A DNA stretch of 64,000 nucleotides from Geobacter sp. (GTDB lineage Bacteria; Desulfobacterota; Desulfuromonadia; Geobacterales; Pseudopelobacteraceae): contig WKKS01000001.1 in NCBI GenBank assembly GCA_009684515.1, positions 372,001 to 436,000 on the forward strand. Direction: 5' to 3'. Made by a program: the position numbers and the translations under genes. Below, piece by piece: positions 26,887-36,462 of this stretch; within the stretch, counting starts at the first letter, position 1; the number at the start of each line of letters is the position of its first letter. The notes under the pieces were generated by a model. It saw only the letters and a program-made list of their open reading frames with translations. It was not told the DNA's origin and did not search any database.

Positions 26887-29800
26887 AGTAGATTGATTTT
26901 TTCCATCAAAGCATCAACAGTAAATGGTTTCTGCAAAAAGTGAACTCCCTCTTCCAATGAACCATTGGTAACGATGACATTGTTGGTGTAACCGGACATG
27001 TACAGGACCTTGTCAATGTCCGGACGTTCTACGTTCAAACGTTCAAAGAGCTGCTGACCATTCATGCCAGGCATGACCACATCGGTTATCAGCAGATCTA
27101 TTTTTTCCGGTATCAGCCGGGCGAGCTCCAGCGCCCTTTCCGGATGTCCCTCAGTATACACACGGTAGCCAAGATCCTTAAGAAGATCTGAGGTCATTAT
27201 CCGCACCATCTCATTGTCCTCAACCAGCAGAATAACTTCATTTCCGACATGTTCAGCCGTATTCCCGGCCGGAAGTTGTCCATCTGATGTCAGCTTGTTG
27301 GAGCTTAAAGGCAGGTAAATTTTAAAAACAGTACCCTTCCCGACACAACTTTGCACCGCTATATAACCATTATGCTGCTTCACTATCCCGTAAACATTCG
27401 CCAGTCCGAGTCCGGTGCCGTGACCAACCTGCTTGGTGGTGAAGAACGGTTCAAAAACGTGCCTCATGATCTCGTCTTCCATACCGCTGCCGGTGTCACG
27501 AAATGACAGCAACACAAAATCACCGGTTTTCATGCCCGGGTGGAGCCGGGCATATTCGTCATCAATCAGGACCTGCCCGGTTTCTATCGTGATACTGCCG
27601 GTATCCGCAATTGCATCCTGGGCATTGATGGCAAGATTAAGGAGAACCTGCTCAATCTTGGAGCGGTCGGCAAAGACAATTTTATCTTGCGATGAGAGTT
27701 GCAGATCAATCTCGATGCTTTCGCGCAGTGTCCGCCGCATGATCGAACTGAAGGAGGTTATGATCTCATTCAGATTAACCGTCTGCATCTGCATGACCTG
27801 CTTGCGACCAAAGCTGAGCAGTTGATGAGTCAGCTCGCGGGCCTTTCCGGAAGCCTTGATTATGCCGTCGATCTTGGCATGAAGAGCTTCGTCTCCCGGC
27901 AAGGCGCGCTTGATCAGGTCGGAGTAAATAATGATCGGAGTCAGCAGGTTATTGAAATCGTGCGCAACCCCTCCGGCCAGATGTCCAATTGCTTCCATCT
28001 TCTGCGACTGGCTCAGTTGCTGTTCCAGCTGATCCCGTTCCGCTTCAATCCGGCTCCGTTCAATTGCGATTCCCGCATATGAAGCCGCCAGCTCGATCAT
28101 CTTGATTTCATCGTCACCCGGAATGGCCGGTTCCCTGTGGTAAATGGCGAAAGTACCCAGCAACTGGCCGGATGAGGAAAAAATCGGTTCCGACCAGCAG
28201 GAGCGCAATCCGGCGTCTCTTGCCGGAGTAAAGCCTTTCCAGAACGGGTGAACGCTGATGTCTTCCACCACAACCCGTTCCCTGCGGAAAGCAGCTGTGC
28301 CGCAAGAGCCGATACCTTCGGCGATGAGAATGTGTCCTGCCGCCGCATTGTAAGCTTCGGGAAGGCTGGGAGCCGCAGCAAATTCCAGGTGAGTTCCCGT
28401 CTCATTAACCAGCAGTATGGAACAAAGCGCGCCCGGTCGTTCCTGTTCAATCGAACTTGCCATGAAGTTCAGGAGTTGCGGCAGCGCCTCGCTCCTGGCG
28501 ATTTTCTCCAGTATTTTTGAGCGAAGCTGCTCGCGCAATTCGGCTTTTTTCAAGGCGGTAATGTCTTTGACGACATGCACGGCCCGAATGACCTTTCCAT
28601 TTTCGTCAAAAACCGGATCAATTGAAACTTCAAACCATTTCATTCCCACAGGCACCTGCATCGAAGCCCGTTTCCCACTGTTCCTCATATTCTCAAACGG
28701 GCATGACTCATGATGCAAAATACTTTTATGTGCAATATCGCAGCAACCAATTCCGACAGCATCCTGTGGCTGCATCCCGAACATAGTCTGGGTGGCCTTG
28801 TTGGCGCGCAGCACATGCTTGTCCATATCCAGCAGCCAGACCGCATCTTCGACAGCATCAAAAGTATCACGCCACTCCGACGCGACCGCCTTCAACTTGT
28901 CTTCCAGAACCTGACGTTCACTTACATCATGCAAAACGCTCAACACCAGTTTGCGATGACCAATCTCAACCGGCCTGGCCAACCCTTCAACCGGTATCCG
29001 TTTTCCGGATACATGCAGATAAACCGCTTCAAAAACTGCTTCGCCCTTCTCCAGAACATGCCGAATGCGTCCTTCCACCAGTTCGCCGTTCTCAGCCGGC
29101 ATTAACTCCTGAATTCTGCAAGTTTCCAGTTCCTGACGGCTGCATCCGGTCAAATCGCAAAGGGCATTGCTGAACTGGACAAGCCGCCCCTTTTCATCGA
29201 CCAGCAAAATCGGGTCTCTAACCGCATCGATCATTTCAGCCTTGATCTGCAGTTCCTGCTGCTGTCGGCTCATGTCCTGGCTTGTGTTACTGATATTTTT
29301 CAGCTGCCGTAAGAAATGAACCGACAGGACAACCGTCAGCAGCGCCAGGAAACCGGCGATAATGCCATGTTTGGCAACAGCCGTCTTCCAAGCTTTCAGA
29401 TCCATGTCCTGATCAATATTGGCAACGGCAATAACCGGAAATCGCCCCAACGTCACATAGGATACGATCCGGTTTCCTGACTCGCCCAATAATGCCGAAC
29501 CTGCATCCATTCGATAGGTGCCGTGGGCGGCATGCGGCAACTGATCCCTGATCAGAATTGATTTGCGAAAATCCTTCTCAAAGATTGATTCGTCAAAGGG
29601 GGCCGCCAGCAGCAGCTGGCCGTCGTTCCGCACCAGCAGGACTCTGGATTTTTTTCCAAGGTCCATGCTGAAATAAAAATTAACGAAATAATCAATGCTG
29701 AAAGATGCGGCAACAACGCCATCAAACTCTCCGGCTTCGTTCAGGACAGGTCGCGAGATGGTGAATTGCCATTTTCCGGTTGCAGGACTTTTAAAAGAAT

Positions 29801-30257
29801 CGGAAATGTAGGGAGAATCGTCACGGGGCAGAGTTTTGTGATGCTTAAAAAAGTCATACACTGAGTAATCGGTTTTATTACCCAAAGAGCCAGAACCCGC
29901 AGAGGCAAGGAGTGTTCCGGCTCTGTTTGTCATAAACAGATTGTTGAATTGCGGCGAGTTGCGGGTATGGAGCGCAAGCTCTTCATAAAGATATCCGACG
30001 GAATTGGCCTCGAATGTCCGATGCTCATATAAATCATTTAAAATATCAAGCAGTGAATTATCAGCTTCGGTGAAGACGCTCTCAACATGCTCCTTTAAAA
30101 TACGGGCAGCGCTGACCGAGCGGTTTTCCGCAGCAGAAACCACCAGACGGTACTCATGCTCACTGTCCAGCCAGAACAGAACTGCCATAACGATCAGAGC
30201 AAAGCCGATGGCAATGATGAAACGCTGCCTTATGCGGTTATGATGATCTGTAAACAT
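26868..30257 (-). CDS. Membrane hybrid histidine kinase: Cache, PAS-PAS, GAF, HisKA, HATPase, REC
   Basis: A 1129-residue kinase. A transmembrane helix lies near the N terminus (FIIAIGFALIVMAVLFWL), then a roughly 250-residue periplasmic dCache-type ligand domain (LFMTNRAGTLLAS, SRPVLNEAGEFDGVVAASFSI) and a second helix (IIAGFLALLTVVLSVHFL). The cytoplasmic part has two PAS domains, a GAF domain (ALCSILLVNETGTHLEF), HisKA with VAHDFNNLLTP, HATPase (GHGTGLGLANV) and a receiver (LLITDVVMPGMNG). The ATG at 30257 follows GGGGAGG; a TTG at 30320 would overlap the upstream gene. It is probably the last gene of the unit starting at 33986. Ligand unknown. Confidence 0.92.
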   Translation of the reverse strand: MFTDHHNRIRQRFIIAIGFALIVMAVLFWLDSEHEYRLVVSAAENRSVSAARILKEHVESVFTEADNSLLDILNDLYEHRTFEANSVGYLYEELALHTRNSPQFNNLFMTNRAGTLLASAGSGSLGNKTDYSVYDFFKHHKTLPRDDSPYISDSFKSPATGKWQFTISRPVLNEAGEFDGVVAASFSIDYFVNFYFSMDLGKKSRVLLVRNDGQLLLAAPFDESIFEKDFRKSILIRDQLPHAAHGTYRMDAGSALLGESGNRIVSYVTLGRFPVIAVANIDQDMDLKAWKTAVAKHGIIAGFLALLTVVLSVHFLRQLKNISNTSQDMSRQQQELQIKAEMIDAVRDPILLVDEKGRLVQFSNALCDLTGCSRQELETCRIQELMPAENGELVEGRIRHVLEKGEAVFEAVYLHVSGKRIPVEGLARPVEIGHRKLVLSVLHDVSERQVLEDKLKAVASEWRDTFDAVEDAVWLLDMDKHVLRANKATQTMFGMQPQDAVGIGCCDIAHKSILHHESCPFENMRNSGKRASMQVPVGMKWFEVSIDPVFDENGKVIRAVHVVKDITALKKAELREQLRSKILEKIARSEALPQLLNFMASSIEQERPGALCSILLVNETGTHLEFAAAPSLPEAYNAAAGHILIAEGIGSCGTAAFRRERVVVEDISVHPFWKGFTPARDAGLRSCWSEPIFSSSGQLLGTFAIYHREPAIPGDDEIKMIELAASYAGIAIERSRIEAERDQLEQQLSQSQKMEAIGHLAGGVAHDFNNLLTPIIIYSDLIKRALPGDEALHAKIDGIIKASGKARELTHQLLSFGRKQVMQMQTVNLNEIITSFSSIMRRTLRESIEIDLQLSSQDKIVFADRSKIEQVLLNLAINAQDAIADTGSITIETGQVLIDDEYARLHPGMKTGDFVLLSFRDTGSGMEDEIMRHVFEPFFTTKQVGHGTGLGLANVYGIVKQHNGYIAVQSCVGKGTVFKIYLPLSSNKLTSDGQLPAGNTAEHVGNEVILLVEDNEMVRIMTSDLLKDLGYRVYTEGHPERALELARLIPEKIDLLITDVVMPGMNGQQLFERLNVERPDIDKVLYMSGYTNNVIVTNGSLEEGVHFLQKPFTVDALMEKINLLLHPSA

Positions 30258-30301
30258 GCACGTCCTCCCCGGAAATGGCCAAGAGCTGATAATTTTGTTT
30301 G

Positions 30302-32413
30302 TCAATTGCGCGCCCTGCAAAACAGTGCGAAAGCATCCGCAGCCAGAGGTCTGCTGAAGTAATAACCCTGGATAATCGAGCAGCCTCTTTTCACCAGATA
30401 CGACAGCTGTTCTTCGGTTTCAACCCCTTCAGCCACCAACTCCATCTCCAGCCCGTGGGCCATGGCAATGATGGTGTTAACAACGGCAGCATCGTTTCTG
30501 GTGGTCAGCATCCGCCTGACAAAGGACTGGTCGATCTTCAATTCCTGAATCGGCAGTCGCCCCAGATATTCCAGTGATGAGTAGCCGGTTCCAAAATCAT
30601 CCAGTGAAAGCGTAACACCAATATTGGTCAGGGCGGCCAGTTTTTCCATGGTACGCTGACTGTCGATCATGATCATGCTCTCGGTCAACTCCAGGCAGAG
30701 AAGCCGGGGGTCATAGCCGGTGGTATCCAGCACGCGCCTGACAGTTTCATCCAGGTCGCTGCGCATGAACTGCAACGCCGAAATATTGACCGACATGCGC
30801 ATCGGAGGCAAGCCCGCTTTCCGCCATTCAACCGCCTGCTGACAGGCTTGCCACAGCACCCACTCCCCTACCTCAACGATCAGGCCGGTCTCTTCCAGTA
30901 ACGGGATAAACTGAGCCGGGGATATGGTTGCTTCACCGCCGGGTGTCCAGCGCAGCAGCGCCTCCATCCCCAGGACTCTGCCGTCTTGCAGATTGATCTG
31001 GGGCTGGTAATTAAGGCTGAATTCTTCCCGCTCCAGCGCCTTGCGCAGTTTTGTCTCCATCGCAAAGCGCTGTTCCAGCTGAAAATTCAGTTCGCGGGTA
31101 TAGAAGCATACGGCGTTTTTGCAATCCTTCTTGGCCTGGTACATGGCCGCTTCGGCGTTTTTCAGCAGGCTCTCCATGCATTTGCCATCTTCCGGGTAAA
31201 GCACCACGCCGATACTGGCGGTAGAAATGATTTCGGTGCCCTTGATTACAAAGGCTTCGTTCATGGCTTTATGAATCTTATCGGCAAATAAAACGGAATC
31301 ATCAGCTGCGGTCATCAGCGGTGGAATAATTATGAATTCGTCGCCTACAAAGCGGGAGATGAAACTGTTTACTCCACAGGTCTTTTCCAGACGTTGTGCG
31401 ATTTCCTTCAGCAACTGATCGCCGAACTCGTGTCCGAATGTATCATTGACAAACTTGAGATTGTCTATGTCCAGCACCATCAAAGTCAGAAACTGGTCGT
31501 CGCGATTGATCAGCTCAAGCTGCAGTGCCAGATGCTGCTGGAAATAATGGCGATTGGGGAGTCCGGTCAAGCCGTCAAAATTGGCCTGATAATAGAGCTG
31601 TTCCTCGTAGCGTTTATGTTCGCTGATATTTTCCTTGATTCCGACAAAGTGCGTGATTGTGCCGGATTCGTCCTTGATCGGCGCGATACTGCACAGTTCC
31701 CAATACTGCCTGTCATCCTTGGTCCTGTTGCAGAACTCCCCCTGCCACTCTTTGCCGGATTTGATCGCGCCCCACATCTCCGTATAATAACTGTCCGGCT
31801 GCCGCCCGGATTTGAGGATGCGCGGAGTTTTACCCAGGGCATCTTCCGGCGTAAAACCCGAAACAGCCGTAAATTTGGGATTGACGTACTCAATGATTCC
31901 GTTGGCATCTGTAATAATGACACTGTTGGCGCTCTGCTCCACTGCTGTGCTCAGCTTGCGCAGTTCCACGGTGCGCGAGGCGACCAGCATTTCCAGGTTT
32001 TGCTGATAATTGCGGTTATCCCGGACCAACCGGGCGCGCTCCAGGCAGCGGTTGACAACCAGTTCCAGGGCGATCAAATCTTTAACCGGCTTGGAGAGAT
32101 AGTCCCAGGCTCCCCGCCGCAGCGCCTGAATGACATCATCCAGCACGCCGGTTCCCGAGAGGACAACCACCGGCAGGTTGTCATCCATCCGGCAGACGGC
32201 GTCCACAACCGCAAGACCATCCACAATCGGCATGCGCAGATCAGTGATAACCAGATCGGGTCGTATGGCCTTGATTTTGTCGATTCCGTCGCGTCCGTCA
32301 CAGGCTTGGACAACTGTCACACCGCAATCCTCGAAATAGGCCGCCACGCTGCCGCGGATAGCGTCCTCGTCGTCAATGACCAATAAGACCGGGCTATCAT
32401 ATTTCGACTCCAT
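30302..32413 (-). CDS. Response regulator c-di-GMP phosphodiesterase (REC-PAS-GGDEF-EAL) with degenerate GGDEF
   Basis: A 703-residue protein. The receiver has Asp58 in ITDLRMPIVDG. A PAS domain spans about 150-275. In the GGDEF domain the active loop reads VGDEF and the RxxD inhibitory site is missing, so cyclase activity is doubtful. The EAL domain keeps GMEALLRW, DDFGTGYSS, the Lys in ELKIDQSFV and EGVET, so it should hydrolyse c-di-GMP. A GTP-sensing role for the GGDEF is possible. Its start overlaps the preceding receiver stop by one base (TGATG), which ties it to the kinase-receiver pair upstream. Confidence 0.92.
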   Translation of the reverse strand: MESKYDSPVLLVIDDEDAIRGSVAAYFEDCGVTVVQACDGRDGIDKIKAIRPDLVITDLRMPIVDGLAVVDAVCRMDDNLPVVVLSGTGVLDDVIQALRRGAWDYLSKPVKDLIALELVVNRCLERARLVRDNRNYQQNLEMLVASRTVELRKLSTAVEQSANSVIITDANGIIEYVNPKFTAVSGFTPEDALGKTPRILKSGRQPDSYYTEMWGAIKSGKEWQGEFCNRTKDDRQYWELCSIAPIKDESGTITHFVGIKENISEHKRYEEQLYYQANFDGLTGLPNRHYFQQHLALQLELINRDDQFLTLMVLDIDNLKFVNDTFGHEFGDQLLKEIAQRLEKTCGVNSFISRFVGDEFIIIPPLMTAADDSVLFADKIHKAMNEAFVIKGTEIISTASIGVVLYPEDGKCMESLLKNAEAAMYQAKKDCKNAVCFYTRELNFQLEQRFAMETKLRKALEREEFSLNYQPQINLQDGRVLGMEALLRWTPGGEATISPAQFIPLLEETGLIVEVGEWVLWQACQQAVEWRKAGLPPMRMSVNISALQFMRSDLDETVRRVLDTTGYDPRLLCLELTESMIMIDSQRTMEKLAALTNIGVTLSLDDFGTGYSSLEYLGRLPIQELKIDQSFVRRMLTTRNDAAVVNTIIAMAHGLEMELVAEGVETEEQLSYLVKRGCSIIQGYYFSRPLAADAFALFCRARN

Positions 32414-32802
32414 CAGACCCCGCTCCCAGCCATGACAATGGCGTTTATTTTTTTGGTGATAAGAGAAAGCTCATAGATCGGCTTTTGCAGAACGTCATCC
32501 GGTTTCATCCCGATCGACCGCAGTTCATCAGAAAGCGGATAATCAAGGCCGGTATGGAGCAGATATCCTGTCGCAGGACAAATCAAATGGGCCTGCCGGA
32601 TAAAACACTCACCGTTCATACCGGTTAAACGCATATCGGAAATGCAGACCGTCGGATTTATTCCGGCAATTATGTCCAGAGCCTCTTCACCACTGACGGC
32701 ACTGTGAACGGAAAAACCTTCGTCCTCCAGGTAAGCGCAGATACAGCTGCGGATAATGTCATCGTCGTCAACCAGCAGTATGGAAATTTCCGGCTTGCTC
32801 AT
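32413..32802 (-). CDS. Stand-alone response regulator receiver
   Basis: A 129-residue single receiver domain with acidic residues Asp12-Asp15, phospho-acceptor Asp56 in CISDMRLTGMNG, and Lys near LQKP. It has no output domain, so it likely acts as a phosphorelay intermediate or binds a partner. One-base stop/start overlaps (TGATG) on both sides join it to the kinase before it and the EAL protein after it. Confidence 0.9.
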   Translation of the reverse strand: MSKPEISILLVDDDDIIRSCICAYLEDEGFSVHSAVSGEEALDIIAGINPTVCISDMRLTGMNGECFIRQAHLICPATGYLLHTGLDYPLSDELRSIGMKPDDVLQKPIYELSLITKKINAIVMAGSGV

Positions 32803-33986
32803 CAGCTTAACTCCTGTAGCGGCAGTTTAATCGCAAAACAGGTAGCCTCACCCGGCTTTGACCAGACTTCAAGAGTTCCATTATGACCTTTGGTTACGAT
32901 GGCATAGGCAACCGACAACCCCAAACCTGTGCCGACGCCGACTTCCTTGGTTGAGAAAAACGGTTCGAAGACCCGCATTCGAACGGCATCCTCGATTCCC
33001 GGCCCATTATCCTCAATCTCAATCACGGCCATCGAATGATCAATGTGTGTCCGCAAAGTTATCCGAGGCGTGCGCTCATCCTCCAACTCGGCCAAAGCCT
33101 GGGCGGAGTTTTTTAGAATATTCAGAACAACCTGTTCCATTTCGGGAATGATCATGTTAACCAGCGGCAGATCGGCGGCGTACTCCCGCACTAATTCAAT
33201 ATTGCGAAAATCGTAAACTTTTTTCATATCATAATCACTGGCAGCCAGTTCCAGCGTCCAGTCCAGCATTTTGGAGAGGGTTACAGCCTCTATGCGTGGT
33301 TCCCCCCGACGGCTGAAGTGAAGCATATTGGTGATGATATTTGATGCACGGACACCAGCCGTGCGAATGTGACCGATGAATTCAAATATACCGCGCTTCA
33401 CCAGATATGCACGCACCAGATCCAGCCTTACGCCAACTTCTTCGGCCGCCTTGAGATTGGCTTCAATGTCCGGTGACACACGCCGTTCGATATTCTGGGC
33501 ATTCTGCATAATCGCTCCCAGGGGATTGTTGATTTCATGGGCCATTCCCGCTGCCAGACCGGCAACCATACTCATTTTCTCGGTGTGGGCCATGATCTCT
33601 TCGATTCTGACATGCTCGCTGATATCGTCGATCCTGATCACCGCCATGCCGACACCGTCAGAATCAAGCGGGTAAATTTCCAAAGAATGATATGATAACT
33701 GGCCTCCATTTCGACAGGGAAGCTTGTCAAAGGCGACCGGCGTCCGGTTGTCTATAATTTCATTCATTCCTTTAAACTTACTGCCAAACTGCGGAATCAG
33801 AGTCGCGATCTCCAATCCCAGGGCTTTGTCGGCCTGAATACCGCTAAACAGCTCGAAACTCCTGTTAACCAGATTAACCCGTCCCTGGCGGTCAACCCTG
33901 ACAATGATCGAGGGGAGCGTATCCAGAATGTCAGATACGGCTATTCTGTGCAGTTCAAGCTGGTTAGCTGCGTTGCTAGCGGGCAT
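32802..33986 (-). CDS. Soluble PAS sensor histidine kinase
   Basis: A 394-residue cytoplasmic kinase: PAS domain (about 15-125), HisKA with His150 in GMAHEINNPLGA, and HATPase (GVGTGLGLSVAYAI). No membrane segment or receiver. The unusually long helical stretch between H-box and ATPase includes DLVRAYLVKRGIFEFIGHIRTAGVRASNI. GGAGAA precedes the ATG. As first gene of a kinase-receiver-EAL-kinase string with one-base overlaps, it is the probable phosphodonor for the next two receivers. Confidence 0.9.
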   Translation of the reverse strand: MPASNAANQLELHRIAVSDILDTLPSIIVRVDRQGRVNLVNRSFELFSGIQADKALGLEIATLIPQFGSKFKGMNEIIDNRTPVAFDKLPCRNGGQLSYHSLEIYPLDSDGVGMAVIRIDDISEHVRIEEIMAHTEKMSMVAGLAAGMAHEINNPLGAIMQNAQNIERRVSPDIEANLKAAEEVGVRLDLVRAYLVKRGIFEFIGHIRTAGVRASNIITNMLHFSRRGEPRIEAVTLSKMLDWTLELAASDYDMKKVYDFRNIELVREYAADLPLVNMIIPEMEQVVLNILKNSAQALAELEDERTPRITLRTHIDHSMAVIEIEDNGPGIEDAVRMRVFEPFFSTKEVGVGTGLGLSVAYAIVTKGHNGTLEVWSKPGEATCFAIKLPLQELS

Positions 33987-34020
33987 TGTGCTTCTCCATG
34001 ACAGCTCTGTAAAAATCCAT

Positions 34021-34053
34021 AAAACAAATATCCCGCTGCGAACAGCGGGGTAT
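34021..34053 (-). terminator. Rho-independent terminator after the MCP gene
   Basis: On the minus strand an 11-base stem (ATACCCCGCTG with CAGCGGGATAT, one G-T pair) closes a TTCG tetraloop and is followed by a T-rich run. It lies 25 bases after the MCP stop and separates the chemotaxis region from the kinase operon. Confidence 0.8.
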
Positions 34054-34077
34054 CTGTCAATCTCTAGTTGATTGTTG

Positions 34078-35721
34078 TTACAACTTGAAGTGACCGACCA
34101 GCCGTTTCAACTCTTCCGCCTGCCGGGAAACGTCATTTGCGGCAACTGCAGTTTCATGCAAAGCATGATCGTTTTGTTGGGCCAGATCATTCAGATTCAT
34201 GACGTTGCTGCTGATTTCGCGGGTGGTGGCTGTCTGTTCTTCGGCGGCGGTGGCGATCTGGCTGATCTGCTCGGTCACATCGTTAATAATGTCCAGAATT
34301 TCCTGCAGCGAACGACCTGATTCTGCGGCGTGACTGGTGCCCTGCTCGACCTGGGTCACACTTTGCTCCATAGATGAAACAGCCTCTTTGGTCTCTTTCT
34401 GAATCGCTTTGATCATCTCTCCGATTTCTTTGGTGGCGCGGGTGGTGCGCTCGGCCAAAGCGCGAACTTCGTCGGCGACTACTGCAAAACCGCGTCCCTG
34501 CTCGCCAGCCCGGGCCGCTTCAATAGCCGCATTCAGGGCCAGCAGATTGGTCTGATCCGCGATATCCTCAATGGTGCCGATGATGGCGCCGATTTGTTCC
34601 GAACGGACTCCAAGCGCATCCACGGTGCTGGCTGCTTTCTGGACGCGTTCCGCGATAGTGTTCATGACGGCAATCGATTGACCAACTACCGCTGCCCCCT
34701 CGGTAGCCTTCTGGGTAGCTCCACCGGCGTTGTTTGCAGCATGATGACAGTTGCTGGCAATGTCACCGGAGGTGGCAGACATCTCCTCACCGGCAGTTGC
34801 AAGGGATGTGGATTGCGAAGAAAGCTGGGCAATGCTATCGGTCATTTGATGTGAGGTCTGCTGCAACTGCAGCGCCGACGACGCGAGCTGAAGCGAGCTG
34901 CCGGAAACCTGGCTGATGATGTTGTGCAGATTCCCCACAAATGTGTTGAACCATTCGCTCAGCTCACCAACTTCATTCCTGCCGAGAATCGGCAGACGCC
35001 TGGTCAGATCGCCTTCACCCTGGGCAATATCCTTGATGGTATTGACCACTGCCTTGATCGGACCGGTGACTGTGCGTGAGACCACCCAGGCCAGCAGAAT
35101 GCTGAGCGCCAGAATCACCAGCAGGGCAATGCCGATGCCGATCTGAATTTCATGGACGTGTGCGGTTACATCATCAATGTAAATGCCGGTGCCGACCACC
35201 CAACCCCATGGCTGGTAAAGTTCGACATAGGAGAGTTTTGGAACCGGTGCGCCCCCCCCCGGTTTGGCCCACATATACTGGACAAAGCCCTTGCCGCTCT
35301 CCTTGCAGACCTTGACCATTTCATTGAAGTGCAACTTGCCGTTGGCGTCCTTGTTTTCACTCAGATCCTTGCCGTTCAATTCCGGTTTGATCGGATGCAT
35401 AATCATCTTTGGAGTCATGTCGTTGATCCAGAGATAATCCTTTTCATTGTAACGAATCGCCCCGATCTTCTCGGCGGCCTGCTTCTGGGCATCCTCTTTG
35501 GTAAGAGTGCCGGCCTCAACCTGTTTCTGATAGGAACCCAACAGTGTGGTGGCTTCCTGTACCAGATAACTGACGGTGGCCTGTTTCTCTTCCATGATCA
35601 ATCCACGGATAAACGGCACCAGCAAGAACATGCTTGCCACGACCAATACCAGCCAGGTCAGCAGTGAAAGGCTCATGATTTTTGCAAAAATTCCCCAGTC
35701 TTTGTAACGCTTCAGCTTCAT
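34078..35721 (-). CDS. Methyl-accepting chemotaxis protein with single Cache domain
   Basis: A 547-residue transmembrane receptor. Transmembrane helix 1 is near residues 17-38, then a periplasmic sCache_2-type domain ([29 protein letters not shown]), helix 2 ([19 protein letters not shown]), HAMP and a signalling hairpin with the tip [30 protein letters not shown] region. It lacks a CheR-tethering pentapeptide. The ATG at 35721 follows a GGGGGGG ribosome site. It has its own sigma-54 promoter and a terminator. The coding strand contains a run of eight G at 35252-35259, a possible slippage site. Confidence 0.93.
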   Translation of the reverse strand: MKLKRYKDWGIFAKIMSLSLLTWLVLVVASMFLLVPFIRGLIMEEKQATVSYLVQEATTLLGSYQKQVEAGTLTKEDAQKQAAEKIGAIRYNEKDYLWINDMTPKMIMHPIKPELNGKDLSENKDANGKLHFNEMVKVCKESGKGFVQYMWAKPGGGAPVPKLSYVELYQPWGWVVGTGIYIDDVTAHVHEIQIGIGIALLVILALSILLAWVVSRTVTGPIKAVVNTIKDIAQGEGDLTRRLPILGRNEVGELSEWFNTFVGNLHNIISQVSGSSLQLASSALQLQQTSHQMTDSIAQLSSQSTSLATAGEEMSATSGDIASNCHHAANNAGGATQKATEGAAVVGQSIAVMNTIAERVQKAASTVDALGVRSEQIGAIIGTIEDIADQTNLLALNAAIEAARAGEQGRGFAVVADEVRALAERTTRATKEIGEMIKAIQKETKEAVSSMEQSVTQVEQGTSHAAESGRSLQEILDIINDVTEQISQIATAAEEQTATTREISSNVMNLNDLAQQNDHALHETAVAANDVSRQAEELKRLVGHFKL

Positions 35722-35779
35722 ATCCCCCCCTTTGATATTGGCATCATCGTTGACGCATAGTAAAACATACGCACATAAA

Positions 35780-35796
35780 AGCAGGGAGCATGCCAA
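35780..35796 (-). promoter_or_regulatory. Sigma-54 (-24/-12) promoter of the MCP gene
   Basis: The minus strand reads TTGGCATGCTCCCTGCT, which matches the RpoN consensus TTGGCACG-N4-TTGCW with exact GG-to-GC spacing and two mismatches. Predicted transcription start is about 12 bases downstream, giving a leader of roughly 45 bases before the ATG at 35721. Confidence 0.78.
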
Positions 35797-35946
35797 GTTA
35801 TTTTATTCATAAAATGTTGTAGTTTCAGGACATTAAGGGCATTTATTCAAAATGTCCGTTGCGACTGAAGTTGACAGATGAGATGACAAAAAGGAATTTA
35901 CACTGTGATATCGTGGGGTTGGCAAGGCGCAAGCATTGGAGCAGAA

Positions 35947-35960
35947 GCAACTTCTGTCGC
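35947..35960 (-). promoter_or_regulatory. Putative enhancer half-site for a sigma-54 activator
   Basis: The plus strand reads GCAACTTCTGTCGC. Thirteen of 14 bases equal the element upstream of the chemotaxis operon at 49253-49266, and both begin exactly 151 bases from the last base of their -24 element. The binding protein is not shown by sequence; the NtrC-type regulator at 49293-50711 is the obvious candidate. Confidence 0.5.
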
Positions 35961-36023
35961 TGCCCTGAGCGCCACCGGCCGCAGTAATTGATCAACTGCA
36001 GCCTATGGCGCAAACAGAAGCGA

Positions 36024-36389
36024 TCAGCCAAGAACTTTCTTTATAACTGCAATCAGCTGTTCCGGCTTGAAAGGCTTTATGATCCATCCGGTGGCACCGG
36101 CGGCCTTCCCCTCCGCCTTGCGGGAATCCTGAGATTCGGTGGTCAGCATGACAATCGGGATCATCCGGTTGAGCCCCCCGCCCCTGACCCCTTTAATGAG
36201 GCCGATACCATCCAGATTCGGCATATTGAGGTCAGTCAGCAGCATATCGACTTTTTGCGAGGCGAGCTTGGCAAGTGCGTCTTTTCCGTCTACGGCCTCA
36301 AGCACTTCATAGCCATTCTGCTTGAGTGTAAAAGCCACCATCTGGCGTACACTGGCCGAATCATCGGCGGTCATTATTAATTTTGACAT
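36024..36389 (-). CDS. cheY: CheY-type response regulator
   Basis: A 121-residue receiver with Asp9/Asp10, phospho-acceptor Asp53 in LLTDLNMPNLDG, a Thr in MLTTES and Lys in IIKPFKPEQL. It is the last gene of the chemotaxis operon, 73 bases after the divergent MCP-like gene, with an AGGAGGA ribosome site. It would carry the CheA signal to the motor or another output. A second, unlinked-looking CheY lies at 52108. Confidence 0.92.
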   Translation of the reverse strand: MSKLIMTADDSASVRQMVAFTLKQNGYEVLEAVDGKDALAKLASQKVDMLLTDLNMPNLDGIGLIKGVRGGGLNRMIPIVMLTTESQDSRKAEGKAAGATGWIIKPFKPEQLIAVIKKVLG

Positions 36390-36462
36390 TTTGTTTATTT
36401 CCTCCTGCTTCAGTTGTTATTTTATTGCTGTTTATAAGTCGCTATGGCAATCCGGCCTGCCA

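Larger units (their letters stand above)
35722..36023 (-). other. Intergenic region between cheY and the MCP gene
   Basis: About 300 bases without a gene. It contains the MCP -24/-12 promoter (35780-35796), a putative activator half-site (35947-35960) embedded in the short palindrome AGAAGCAACTTCT (35944-35956), and AT-rich DNA between them. No terminator for the preceding chemotaxis operon is evident, so some readthrough into the MCP gene is possible. Confidence 0.6.

Noticed and set aside
31394-32386. 330-codon open frame on the plus strand
   Set aside because: It lies wholly opposite the REC-PAS-GGDEF-EAL gene, whose protein has clear domains; the antisense translation has none.
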